Origin: an uncultured Bacteroides sp.
GTDB lineage: Bacteria > Bacteroidota > Bacteroidia > Bacteroidales > Bacteroidaceae
Length of the DNA stretch: 32,728 bases
Reading direction: 5' to 3'
Assembly (NCBI GenBank): GCA_947574505.1
Contig: CANPJW010000031.1
Location: 1-32,728 of the forward strand
Shown here: one piece after another, positions 15,495 through 23,752 of the stretch
Layout of the letters: every line of letters starts with the position of its first letter
Numbering within the stretch: the first letter of the stretch is position 1
Program-made: the position numbers and the translations under genes
The notes under the pieces: model-generated
What the model was told of the DNA's origin: nothing
Database searches by the model: none
What the model saw: only the letters and a program-made list of their open reading frames with translations

Positions 15495-18284
15495 ATGAAA
15501 GTGATTAAGTGGATGTTAACCTTAGGTATATTGTTACCGACGTATGCCTTTTCACAATCCGGAATCGAACGAATTAAAATTGATGGATTTATTGGAGAAC
15601 GAATTAATACCTGTATCGAAAAGCGGGTAAAGGCACAGAACGTGCCAGAATTGATACATCCTTTCCGGCATATGACAGAAGGCGGATGGTGGCAATCTGA
15701 ATTTTTCGGCAAGTGGATGCTTGGAGCTACTGCTTCCTACCGATACACTGCCGATCCAGAATTGCTTCAAATAATCAAAGATGCCGCATCGGATTTTATG
15801 GAAACACAGCAACTGGATGGCTACATCGGAAACTATAAACAGGAAGACAGACTGACCAATTGGGATATTTGGGGACGTAAGTACTCATCTCTTGCCTTAT
15901 TGGAATATTATCGGCTGACCAAGGATGGAAAGGCTCTGAAAGCTGTGGAACGGCTGATCGACCATTTGATAAAAGAACTGGAAGAAAGGAATGTCAATAT
16001 TGCAGCAAGCGGATTTTATTACGGCATGGCAAGTTGTTCCATATTAGAACCTGTAGTCTATTTATACAAGGAAACAAACAAGCCCCGATATTTAGATTTT
16101 GCAAAAATGATTGTTGGAGGCATTGAGCAAGCAGGAAGTTCGCAGCTCATCACCAAGGCACTTCAAGATATTCCCGTATCTCACCGTTCTCCATTTCCTA
16201 ATCAATGGTGGTCTTTTGAAAACGGACAAAAAGCCTATGAAATGATGTCCTGTTATGAAGGACTGGTAGAATTAGGAAAAGTGCTGAATGAACCGCTTTA
16301 TTTGGAAGCAGTTCAAAAAACAGTTGACAATATCCTTCAGGAAGAGATAAACATTGCAGGCTCCGGTGCAGCTTTTGAATGTTGGTATGAAGGAAAAAAG
16401 AAACAGACAATACCTACTTATCACACAATGGAGACTTGTGTTACTTTTACTTGGATGCAACTTTGTGCACGTTTGTGGCGGGAAACTGCCAATCCGATGT
16501 ATATGGACGAGTTCGAACGCACGATGTATAATGCATTAATGGCGTCCATGAAGAGAGATGGTTCGCAAATTTCGAAATATAGTCCGTTAGAAGGACGGAG
16601 GCAACCGGGTGAGGAGCAGTGCGGAATGCATATAAATTGTTGCAATGCTAACGGACCGAGAGGATTTGCATTGATTCCGGACATTGCCTACCAAGTAAAA
16701 GACAATCAAATATATGTGAATCTATATTTGAATTCGGATGCTGTTGTTGCTTTAAACAAAAACAAGATAGCGCTCCATATGCAAACTCAATATCCTTTGG
16801 ATGGGAAAATCGAGTTGGCAATCAATCCTCAAAAAGAAACGACCTTTGGATTTGAAATCCGTATTCCTTCGTGGGCAGGCAGAAATTTCCGTATTTTGGT
16901 AAATGGTGAGCAGCAGAGATATTTCCATAAAGGCAGCTATCTTTCACTTTATCGAAAATGGATGAAAGGTGACCGGATTACCATGGACTTTGATTTGGAA
17001 ACCCGTGTAGTGCATCATGAACATTCGCAGGCTGTGACACACGGACCGCTTGTATTTGCCAGAGACAGTCGTTTTAATGATGGTGATGTAGATGAATGTG
17101 CCGTTATTCAGTGTGACCGGGAAGGAGTCGTCCAAGCAACACTCAAAAACACCTTTGAAAGCTCATTCGCATGGATAACAATGGAAGTTCCCATGATTTT
17201 GGGCACTGACTTGGAGAATCCGGAAAATAAGGCTGTTCGGATGATTCATTTTTGCGATTTTGCTTCATCTGGCAATGACTGGGCAACTACAGGACGTTAT
17301 CGGGTATGGATTCCTGAAACACTTCATGTTATGTCCGAACCTTTTTACAAATATTCGGAGTTGCCAAACAAGAAAGAAAAAAGTGGCAATCCGATATTCA
17401 GTGGTTGGTATGCAGACCCTGAAGCGGTAGTGTTTGACAATAAATACTGGATTTACCCAACTTCATCGCTTCCTTTCGAACAACAATTATATATGGATGC
17501 TTTTTCATCTGAAGATCTTGTTAATTGGGAAAAGCATCCTAAAGTCCTTTCTATAGAAAATATCAGTTGGCTAAGAAAGGCACTATGGGCACCTGCTGTC
17601 ATTGAAGCAAATGGCAAGTACTATTTCTATTTTGGAGCAAATGATATAAAAAATAATGAAGAAATCGGTGGAATTGGCGTTGCGGTTGCCGATACTCCGA
17701 TAGGACCGTTCAAAGATGTATTGGGCAAGCCGTTGATTGGTAAAATTGTCAACGGTGCCCAACCGATTGACCAATTTGTCTTTAAAGACGATGACGGGCA
17801 ATACTACATGTATTATGGTGGCTGGGGACATTGTAATATAGTGAAAATGGGAACTGACCTAATTAGCATAGTGCCTTTCGAAGATGGCAGTATGTATAAG
17901 GAAGTGACTCCTGAAAATTATGTGGAAGGTCCGTTCATGCTGAAACGAAACGGTAAATATTACTTTATGTGGTCGGAAGGCGACTGGAACGGTCCTGATT
18001 ATAGTGTTGCATACGCCATTGCTGATTCACCGTTTGGTCCTTTTAGAAGAATGGGACAAATATTAAAACAGGACAAAAACATTGCTACAGGTGCTGGACA
18101 TCATTCAATTATCAAAGGTCTGGATAAAGATGAATGGTATATCGTCTACCATCGTCATCCTTTGGGGGATACCGATGGAAATCATCGGGTGACTTGCATT
18201 GATCGGATGTATTTTAGTCAGGACGGAAGTATTTTACCCGTTGAAATGACTAATACAGGCGTAAAAGCCGCTTCATTAAGATGA
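15495..18284 (+). CDS. Two-domain glycosidase: GH127-type beta-L-arabinofuranosidase fused to GH43
   Basis: The protein is 929 residues with a Sec signal peptide (cleavage near AFS, residue 20). Residues about 22-625 form a DUF1680/GH127-type (alpha/alpha)6 barrel. The Zn-thiolate site of this clan is intact: METC gives Glu313 and Cys315, and INCC gives Cys382 and Cys383, Cys382 being the expected nucleophile by analogy with HypBA1. Residues about 630-929 form a five-bladed GH43 propeller with WYADPE (base Asp641), QPIDQ (Asp759) and EGPF (acid Glu811), plus AGHH and WYIVYHRHP. The GH43 half resembles subfamily 34, from memory. Together the halves could remove beta- and alpha-linked L-arabinofuranose. 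The gene lies between fecR and susC, an unusual place, bracketed by two leader copies. GH146 is an alternative for the N-terminal half. Confidence 0.9.
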   Translation: MKVIKWMLTLGILLPTYAFSQSGIERIKIDGFIGERINTCIEKRVKAQNVPELIHPFRHMTEGGWWQSEFFGKWMLGATASYRYTADPELLQIIKDAASDFMETQQLDGYIGNYKQEDRLTNWDIWGRKYSSLALLEYYRLTKDGKALKAVERLIDHLIKELEERNVNIAASGFYYGMASCSILEPVVYLYKETNKPRYLDFAKMIVGGIEQAGSSQLITKALQDIPVSHRSPFPNQWWSFENGQKAYEMMSCYEGLVELGKVLNEPLYLEAVQKTVDNILQEEINIAGSGAAFECWYEGKKKQTIPTYHTMETCVTFTWMQLCARLWRETANPMYMDEFERTMYNALMASMKRDGSQISKYSPLEGRRQPGEEQCGMHINCCNANGPRGFALIPDIAYQVKDNQIYVNLYLNSDAVVALNKNKIALHMQTQYPLDGKIELAINPQKETTFGFEIRIPSWAGRNFRILVNGEQQRYFHKGSYLSLYRKWMKGDRITMDFDLETRVVHHEHSQAVTHGPLVFARDSRFNDGDVDECAVIQCDREGVVQATLKNTFESSFAWITMEVPMILGTDLENPENKAVRMIHFCDFASSGNDWATTGRYRVWIPETLHVMSEPFYKYSELPNKKEKSGNPIFSGWYADPEAVVFDNKYWIYPTSSLPFEQQLYMDAFSSEDLVNWEKHPKVLSIENISWLRKALWAPAVIEANGKYYFYFGANDIKNNEEIGGIGVAVADTPIGPFKDVLGKPLIGKIVNGAQPIDQFVFKDDDGQYYMYYGGWGHCNIVKMGTDLISIVPFEDGSMYKEVTPENYVEGPFMLKRNGKYYFMWSEGDWNGPDYSVAYAIADSPFGPFRRMGQILKQDKNIATGAGHHSIIKGLDKDEWYIVYHRHPLGDTDGNHRVTCIDRMYFSQDGSILPVEMTNTGVKAASLR

Positions 18285-18306
18285 ACTTAATATTTAAATA
18301 AAAATC

Positions 18307-18460
18307 ACAAGAAAAAAGTAGATATGATTTACAGTTAATTAATACGTATTTATGAAAAACAGAAGTCCTTAAAAAATAGGCTGAATGGTAGTTGCGATAT
18401 CATCCAGCCCTAAAATTAAACAACAATTGATTATTTAATTTTATAAAATTCGTTGCTAAT
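18307..18460 (+). repeat. Duplicated fecR tail + PUL leader, copy B
   Basis: This copy lies between the GH127-GH43 gene and susC. It includes a non-coding remnant resembling the fecR 3' end (TAGATATGA at 18319-18327, then ACAGTTAA), a short frame MKNRSP (18352-18372), a strong hairpin, CCTAAAAT, and an AT-rich stretch up to the susC start codon. It corresponds to copy A at 15191-15342. Confidence 0.7.
18379..18409 (+). promoter_or_regulatory. Leader hairpin B (before susC)
   Basis: GGCTGAATGGTA pairs with TATCATCCAGCC across a 7-base loop (GTTGCGA): 12 positions with one A-C mismatch and one G-U wobble. It lies 53 bases before the susC ATG and is followed by CCTAAAAT rather than a U-tract, so it is more likely a 5'-UTR control or stability element than a plain terminator. 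Confidence 0.6.
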
Positions 18461-18462
18461 AT

Positions 18463-21400
18463 ATGAAAAATAACAGTAGTATATTTTCTGCGGGAACGAG
18501 AGTTACTCGCATATTATTTCTTTTTAGTTTTTGTTTTCTTTCTTTGTATACCTATGCTATAAACGCAAGTAAATATGCTCAAGAGAAAACGCTAACAGTA
18601 AAGGTACAAAATAAAACTGTCAAGGAGGTACTCGATTATATAGAAAAAAACAGTGAGTTTATTTTCTTTTACTATAACAAAGCGATTGACACGAAGCGAA
18701 GTGTCAGTATGCATGTAAAAGACAAACCTATCACGACAATCTTAGATAGGTTGTTTGAGGGGACAGATGTGCAGTACGAGATAAAAGACCGCCAAATTTC
18801 TTTAAAAAAAGGATCTGTACAGCAACGTCCACAGGATAAGAAGCAACAGAAACGTAAATTGACAGGGAAAGTAGTGGATGAAGAGACAAACGAACCTTTA
18901 GTTGGGGTTAGTATTGTTGCTGTAGAAGAAAACAGAGGTATCATCACAGGAATAGATGGAAGTTTTTCAATAGAGGTATATAATAATACAAAATTACAGT
19001 TTTCATACATCGGATATAAAAAACAGATCCTTTTAATAGAAAACCAACCAATATTAAATGTTAGGATGCAACCAGACAATGCAATGCTGAATGAGGTGGT
19101 TGTTGTGGGTTACGGAAGCCAAAAGAAGGGCAATTTGACAGGATCGATATCAAGTGTAAAATCAGAAGACCTGACAGTAGCTCCTATAGCAACAGTTTCC
19201 AACTCATTGGCAGGACGGTTGCCAGGATTGATTGCCACTCAATCCAGTGGACAGCCTGGTTCTAATTCAGCTGCACTGAATATTCGTGGATTTGGCAATG
19301 CCTTGGTTATTGTTGATGGAATTGAAGCGTCTCTTGACAACATTGATGCTAATCAGATAGAGTCTGTATCTATACTGAAAGATGGAGCTGCATCGATTTA
19401 CGGCGCCAGAGCTGGTAATGGTGTTATATTGGTTACAACAAAGCGAGGTATTAATCAGAAACCCATAATCACGCTTAACAGTACATTCACTTGGCAAGGG
19501 GCAACCAGTATGTTGAAGCCTGCCAGTGCGGGACAAAGAGCAGAAATGGAAAGAGAGAAACATCTCCAAGCCGGATTGCCGGAATCTTCTGCTCCTTTTA
19601 CGGAAGAAGCCGTGCAGAAATATTACGATGGTACAGACCCTCTCTATCCTAACACTGACTGGTATAAAGTGTTAATTAGAGATTGGGCACCCGAACAGCA
19701 GCATAACATCTCAGTCCGTGGTGGAAGCGAAAAAATTAAATACTATGGATTTTTCGGTTACTTGAATCAACAAACAATGATTAAGAAAAATGGAGGTAAA
19801 TATGAAAGGTTCAATTTCCAATCCAATGTTGATGCCAAAATATTGGATAATCTGACTTTACAAATAGACCTTGGATACACTCAAGAGCAGCGTGACTATA
19901 CAACACGCGATATGTCTCCGGGGTTGAATAATATGTGGCAGGATTATTGGAACACATTACCTTATTATCCTGCCAGTCTGCCGGATCCGAACAAGGTATC
20001 ATACGCTTACGGAGCAGGAACAGGTGGTCTGCATGTTAGTTCTAATAGGGAATTAAGCGGATATTCGGATACTAAAAATGAAGATTTGCGTGGTACAGCC
20101 TCATTGGAATATAAGTTTAAAGCAGTGAAAGGGTTGTCGTTGAAAATATTTGAAAGTTACAGGAAGGTTAATATGTTTGGCAAGACGTTTACTAAGCCAG
20201 TGCAGCTTTATACATATGAACCCAACAGTGATACTTATACATTGGCTGGAACATCTGGTGGAAACAAGGCTACTTTGAGTCAGTCTGTGGTGCAGGAGTC
20301 TACGTTTACTCAACAATATTCTCTTAATTATGATAACCATTTTAAAGATCATCATTTAACGGCAATGGCATTGTTGGAATGTATTGATTATTCAAGCAAT
20401 ACATTACTTGCAGGAAGAAAAGACTTTATGACTACTGCCATTGACCAAATGTTTGCAGGAAGCGCAGTAGGAATGACCAACAACGGATATGCATCGGAGA
20501 TGGGACGGATGAGCGTTGTCGGACGAATCAATTACAGTTATATGGATAAATACTTGTTGGAAACCATTCTTCGGGCCGATGCTTCAGCTAAATTCCCTCC
20601 TGGAAAGCGGTGGGGATATTTCCCAAGCGTTTCTTTGGGATGGGTTATTTCCAAGGAAAAGTTTATGTCCGGTATTGATTTCATCGACAATCTGAAGCTG
20701 CGTCTTAGCTATGGACAGTCGGGAAATGACGGAGTGGGAAATTTCCAATATTTGTCGGGCTATAGTTATGGACACGCTTATTTATTTGGTGACGAATCTA
20801 TGCAAGGCATTTCTCCCACAGGGCTGGCAAATCCTAACTTAACGTGGGAAAAAATCAAGATAAGCAATGTCGGCATTGATTTTTCTTTCTTCGACCGAAA
20901 ACTTTATGGAGAAATGGATGCATTTTATCGTGAGCGCACAGGGATTCCGGGAAACCGACTTGCTTCTTTGCCATCAACCTTTGGCGCTGGTCTGCCCCCA
21001 GAAAACCTGAATAGTCTCAACGATAGAGGATTCGAGATAAAATTGGGAACTTCGGGACAGTGGAACGAACTGCTTTATGATATAAGTGGAAACATATCAT
21101 GGTCGCGTGCGAAGTGGAAATATCTTGAAGAAGCAGAATTGACCGATCCTGACCAAGCAAGAATTTATTTGAAGAGCGGAAAATGGACTGATCGCGTATT
21201 TGGATATGTATCTGACGGATTATTCACCAGTCAAGAAGAAATTATGGAAGCACCACATTATGAGGCCTTAAACGGAAACGCTACTCTTCGTCCAGGAGAT
21301 ATACGGTATAAGGACTTGAATGATGATGGAATTATTAACTGGAAAGACCAAACTGATATAGGAAAAGGTACTACTCCCCATTGGATGTATGGTTTTAATG

Positions 21401-21825
21401 TAGCATTGGCATATAAAGGATTTGACCTCAGTGCACTTTTTCAAGGAGCTTTCGGTTATAACCAGCTTGTGGCAAGCAATCAATTATCCACTCTGCTTTA
21501 TGAAGAAAGATGGACTTCAATCAATAATAACTCTAATGCTTTGTTCGCTCGTTTAGGTGGTTCCTCAAGCAATAGTTGGCAATCCGATTTTGCTTCTAAA
21601 AAAGCCGGTTATCTTCGTTTGAAGGTTGCATCTTTAGGATATAATTTGCCGAAACATCTTATAGAAAAGTGCAAGCTAAGTAATGTAAGACTCTATTTGT
21701 CGGGAACAAACTTACTGACATTCAATAAACTTGGTAAATATGGAATTGACCCGGAAGCGCCGAACGTTGGTTGCTATTATCCGCAACAACGTACTATCAG
21801 TCTTGGAGTAAATGTTTCATTTTAG
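18463..21825 (+). CDS. SusC-family TonB-dependent transporter with STN signalling domain
   Basis: The protein is 1120 residues. A signal peptide (about 1-33) is followed by an STN (secretin/TonB N-terminal) domain (about 42-115; LTVKVQNKTVKEVLDYIEKN) and a carboxypeptidase-D regulatory-like domain (from about residue 133; LTGKVVDEETNEPLVGVSIV). The plug comes next (EVVVVGYGSQKKGNLTGSIS from residue 211; LNIRGFGNALVIVDG), then a 22-strand outer-membrane barrel ending in the aromatic-rich ISLGVNVSF. It imports oligosaccharides with SusD as a lid, powered by TonB. The STN domain is the part that signals to FecR, in agreement with the sigma/anti-sigma pair upstream. susD follows after 13 bases. 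The ATG at 18463 directly follows leader copy B. Confidence 0.96.
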   Translation: MKNNSSIFSAGTRVTRILFLFSFCFLSLYTYAINASKYAQEKTLTVKVQNKTVKEVLDYIEKNSEFIFFYYNKAIDTKRSVSMHVKDKPITTILDRLFEGTDVQYEIKDRQISLKKGSVQQRPQDKKQQKRKLTGKVVDEETNEPLVGVSIVAVEENRGIITGIDGSFSIEVYNNTKLQFSYIGYKKQILLIENQPILNVRMQPDNAMLNEVVVVGYGSQKKGNLTGSISSVKSEDLTVAPIATVSNSLAGRLPGLIATQSSGQPGSNSAALNIRGFGNALVIVDGIEASLDNIDANQIESVSILKDGAASIYGARAGNGVILVTTKRGINQKPIITLNSTFTWQGATSMLKPASAGQRAEMEREKHLQAGLPESSAPFTEEAVQKYYDGTDPLYPNTDWYKVLIRDWAPEQQHNISVRGGSEKIKYYGFFGYLNQQTMIKKNGGKYERFNFQSNVDAKILDNLTLQIDLGYTQEQRDYTTRDMSPGLNNMWQDYWNTLPYYPASLPDPNKVSYAYGAGTGGLHVSSNRELSGYSDTKNEDLRGTASLEYKFKAVKGLSLKIFESYRKVNMFGKTFTKPVQLYTYEPNSDTYTLAGTSGGNKATLSQSVVQESTFTQQYSLNYDNHFKDHHLTAMALLECIDYSSNTLLAGRKDFMTTAIDQMFAGSAVGMTNNGYASEMGRMSVVGRINYSYMDKYLLETILRADASAKFPPGKRWGYFPSVSLGWVISKEKFMSGIDFIDNLKLRLSYGQSGNDGVGNFQYLSGYSYGHAYLFGDESMQGISPTGLANPNLTWEKIKISNVGIDFSFFDRKLYGEMDAFYRERTGIPGNRLASLPSTFGAGLPPENLNSLNDRGFEIKLGTSGQWNELLYDISGNISWSRAKWKYLEEAELTDPDQARIYLKSGKWTDRVFGYVSDGLFTSQEEIMEAPHYEALNGNATLRPGDIRYKDLNDDGIINWKDQTDIGKGTTPHWMYGFNVALAYKGFDLSALFQGAFGYNQLVASNQLSTLLYEERWTSINNNSNALFARLGGSSSNSWQSDFASKKAGYLRLKVASLGYNLPKHLIEKCKLSNVRLYLSGTNLLTFNKLGKYGIDPEAPNVGCYYPQQRTISLGVNVSF

Positions 21826-21838
21826 AATAATAGATGCA

Positions 21839-23680
21839 ATGAGAAATTACAAAAAAAGTATATTGTTAGTCTTTTTTACAATAACTACCACAATGACATC
21901 CTGTTTGGATGTACTTGACAAGGAACCGTTGGATATGATTTCCGATAAGGCTGTTTGGAATGATCCTGTATTGATAGAAAGTTATCTTTCAGAGTGCTAT
22001 TATCAGACTTCAGTATTCGTAAACGAAACACCCACTTATTTTTCCAAGGACTTTGATAGTTTTTGGCAAAGTGAAGCAGGAATGGGAATGCATTGGATTA
22101 ATGAGATTGCTGACGAGGCTATGGCGCATTGGAAATACAATACAGATGCTGCTCCTGTTTTTAAAGCCGGCGGATTGAATATAGGAGGCGGGCTACTGGA
22201 ATGGTGGGAACATTCTTACGTTATTATCCGTAAATTGAATGAATTTTTGCAACGGTTATCTTCATCTCCGATTGATGCCAATCTAAGAAACCAACGAATG
22301 GCGGAGGCTCGTTTTCTAAGAGCATTCAATTATTTTGCAATGGTAAAGCGATATGGTGCGGTTCCATTGATTACAGTTCTTCAGAATATGGATGATCCGA
22401 AGGAAGAGTTGTACGTCAAACGCACCCCGGAAAAAGATGTATATGACTTTATACTTTCCGAAATGGACGATATCATTAATAATAACTATTTGCCTGATGT
22501 GGCGGATTCAAAAACAGGGCGTCCCACTAAGTATGTTGCATTGGCATTGAAAAGCCGTGCGGCTTTATATGCCGGAAGTATTGCACAATTCGGTAAAGTG
22601 CAATTAGAAGGTTTGCTGGGGATTCCTTCTTCGGAAGCAGAAGGTTATTATCTTCAATCGTATCTTGCTTCGAAAGAGATAAAAAAGAAATTTTCTTTAT
22701 ATAACTCTGACTCCGATAAGGTAACGAACTTCAAGAATATATTTCTTGTGAAAAACAACAACGAGGTGATTTTTGCCAAGCATCATAATAGTTCACCAGC
22801 TTCTATTGATTCAGGTCAGTATAGTGGAGGACACTGCTGGGGATATGATTTTGCTCAGTGCCCGAAACCACACGCATGGAATGCTGGAAACAAAGACGCT
22901 CCTTACCTTGAAATGGCAGAGGAATTTGAATATACGGACGGACGCCCCGGCACGTTGAACAGACAACAAATTACGAATAGAGAGTGGACTACAGAAGAAC
23001 TTTGGAAAGATAAAGATCCACGCTTTTTTGCCACCATTTATACACAAAATACCGAATGGAAAGGAACAAAAGTTGATTTCCATAACGGACTGCGTTTGTC
23101 AAATGGAACTATCCTCACCGAAGGAAGCTATGAGGGTGTACAAGCATTGGGCACCCAGTCTGTTGACAACAGTTTTGGAACAGGTTTCGGAGTGATGAAA
23201 TATCTGGATGAAAACAGTAATACGCTTCAAATGCCGGGAATTTCGAGTACCGACTATATTATTTTCAGGTTTGGAGAGATTCTACTAAACTTTGCTGAAG
23301 CTGCTTTTGAACTGAATAAGCCGGAAGAAGCTTTGGATGCAATTAATGCCCTGAGAACGCGGGCAGGTATTGCAGAATTGGAAAACATCGATCGCGATAA
23401 AATACGTCACGAACGAAAAGTGGAGTTGGCTTACGAAGGGCATCGATACTGGGATGTAAGACGTTGGAGAAAGGCTACAGATGTTCTATCGAGGCCCAAT
23501 TCCGGATTACGTTATATATTGATACATGGTACAAATCCGCCCAAATATAAGTTAGAGGTATTGGATAATATAGATGGTGCTGCAAATGCTCCCAAATTTT
23601 ATGAACATCAATATTATTTCCCTATTACGTTAGGACGCACAGGTAATAACTCTAATTTAGTGGAAAATCCTGAATACTAG
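21839..23680 (+). CDS. SusD/RagB-family outer-membrane glycan-binding lipoprotein
   Basis: The protein is 613 residues from the ATG at 21839. An upstream in-frame ATG at 21812 lies within the susC 3' end and would spoil the signal peptide. The lipoprotein signal ends TTTMTSC (Cys22). The SusD fold is shown by the N-terminal TPR-rich core (VLDKEPLDMISDKAVWNDP, RMAEARFLRAFNYFAMVKRY, TPEKDVYDFILSEMDDI) and the C-terminal IIFRFGEILLNFAEAAFEL, AINALRTRAGI and ELAYEGHRYWDVRRWRKA. It pairs with the SusC just upstream, closing over the bound oligosaccharide before import. The ligand cannot be read from the sequence. A strong hairpin follows the stop codon. Confidence 0.96.
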   Translation: MRNYKKSILLVFFTITTTMTSCLDVLDKEPLDMISDKAVWNDPVLIESYLSECYYQTSVFVNETPTYFSKDFDSFWQSEAGMGMHWINEIADEAMAHWKYNTDAAPVFKAGGLNIGGGLLEWWEHSYVIIRKLNEFLQRLSSSPIDANLRNQRMAEARFLRAFNYFAMVKRYGAVPLITVLQNMDDPKEELYVKRTPEKDVYDFILSEMDDIINNNYLPDVADSKTGRPTKYVALALKSRAALYAGSIAQFGKVQLEGLLGIPSSEAEGYYLQSYLASKEIKKKFSLYNSDSDKVTNFKNIFLVKNNNEVIFAKHHNSSPASIDSGQYSGGHCWGYDFAQCPKPHAWNAGNKDAPYLEMAEEFEYTDGRPGTLNRQQITNREWTTEELWKDKDPRFFATIYTQNTEWKGTKVDFHNGLRLSNGTILTEGSYEGVQALGTQSVDNSFGTGFGVMKYLDENSNTLQMPGISSTDYIIFRFGEILLNFAEAAFELNKPEEALDAINALRTRAGIAELENIDRDKIRHERKVELAYEGHRYWDVRRWRKATDVLSRPNSGLRYILIHGTNPPKYKLEVLDNIDGAANAPKFYEHQYYFPITLGRTGNNSNLVENPEY

Positions 23681-23698
23681 TAAATTGAAAAATAAACA

Positions 23699-23735
23699 GA
23701 GTGTCTGAAGTTCTGTTATACAACTTCAGGCACTC
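23699..23735 (+). other. Intergenic hairpin after susD
   Basis: GAGTGTCTGAAGTT pairs with AACTTCAGGCACTC: 14 base pairs with a single U-G wobble and a 9-base loop. It starts 19 bases after the susD stop. The following bases are A-rich, not a U-tract, so it fits an mRNA 3'-end stabiliser, processing site or weak attenuator within the operon. Confidence 0.75.
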
Positions 23736-23752
23736 AAATAAATCTAAAAAAC

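Noticed and set aside
21812..21839. Earlier in-frame start for susD overlapping susC
   Set aside because: It would add nine residues before MRNYKKSILLVFF and weaken the lipoprotein signal. The ATG at 21839 fits the family.
23699..23735. Intrinsic terminator after susD
   Set aside because: The stem is strong, but the following bases are A-rich with no U-tract and the downstream genes belong to the same PUL, so it is listed as a hairpin of open function.
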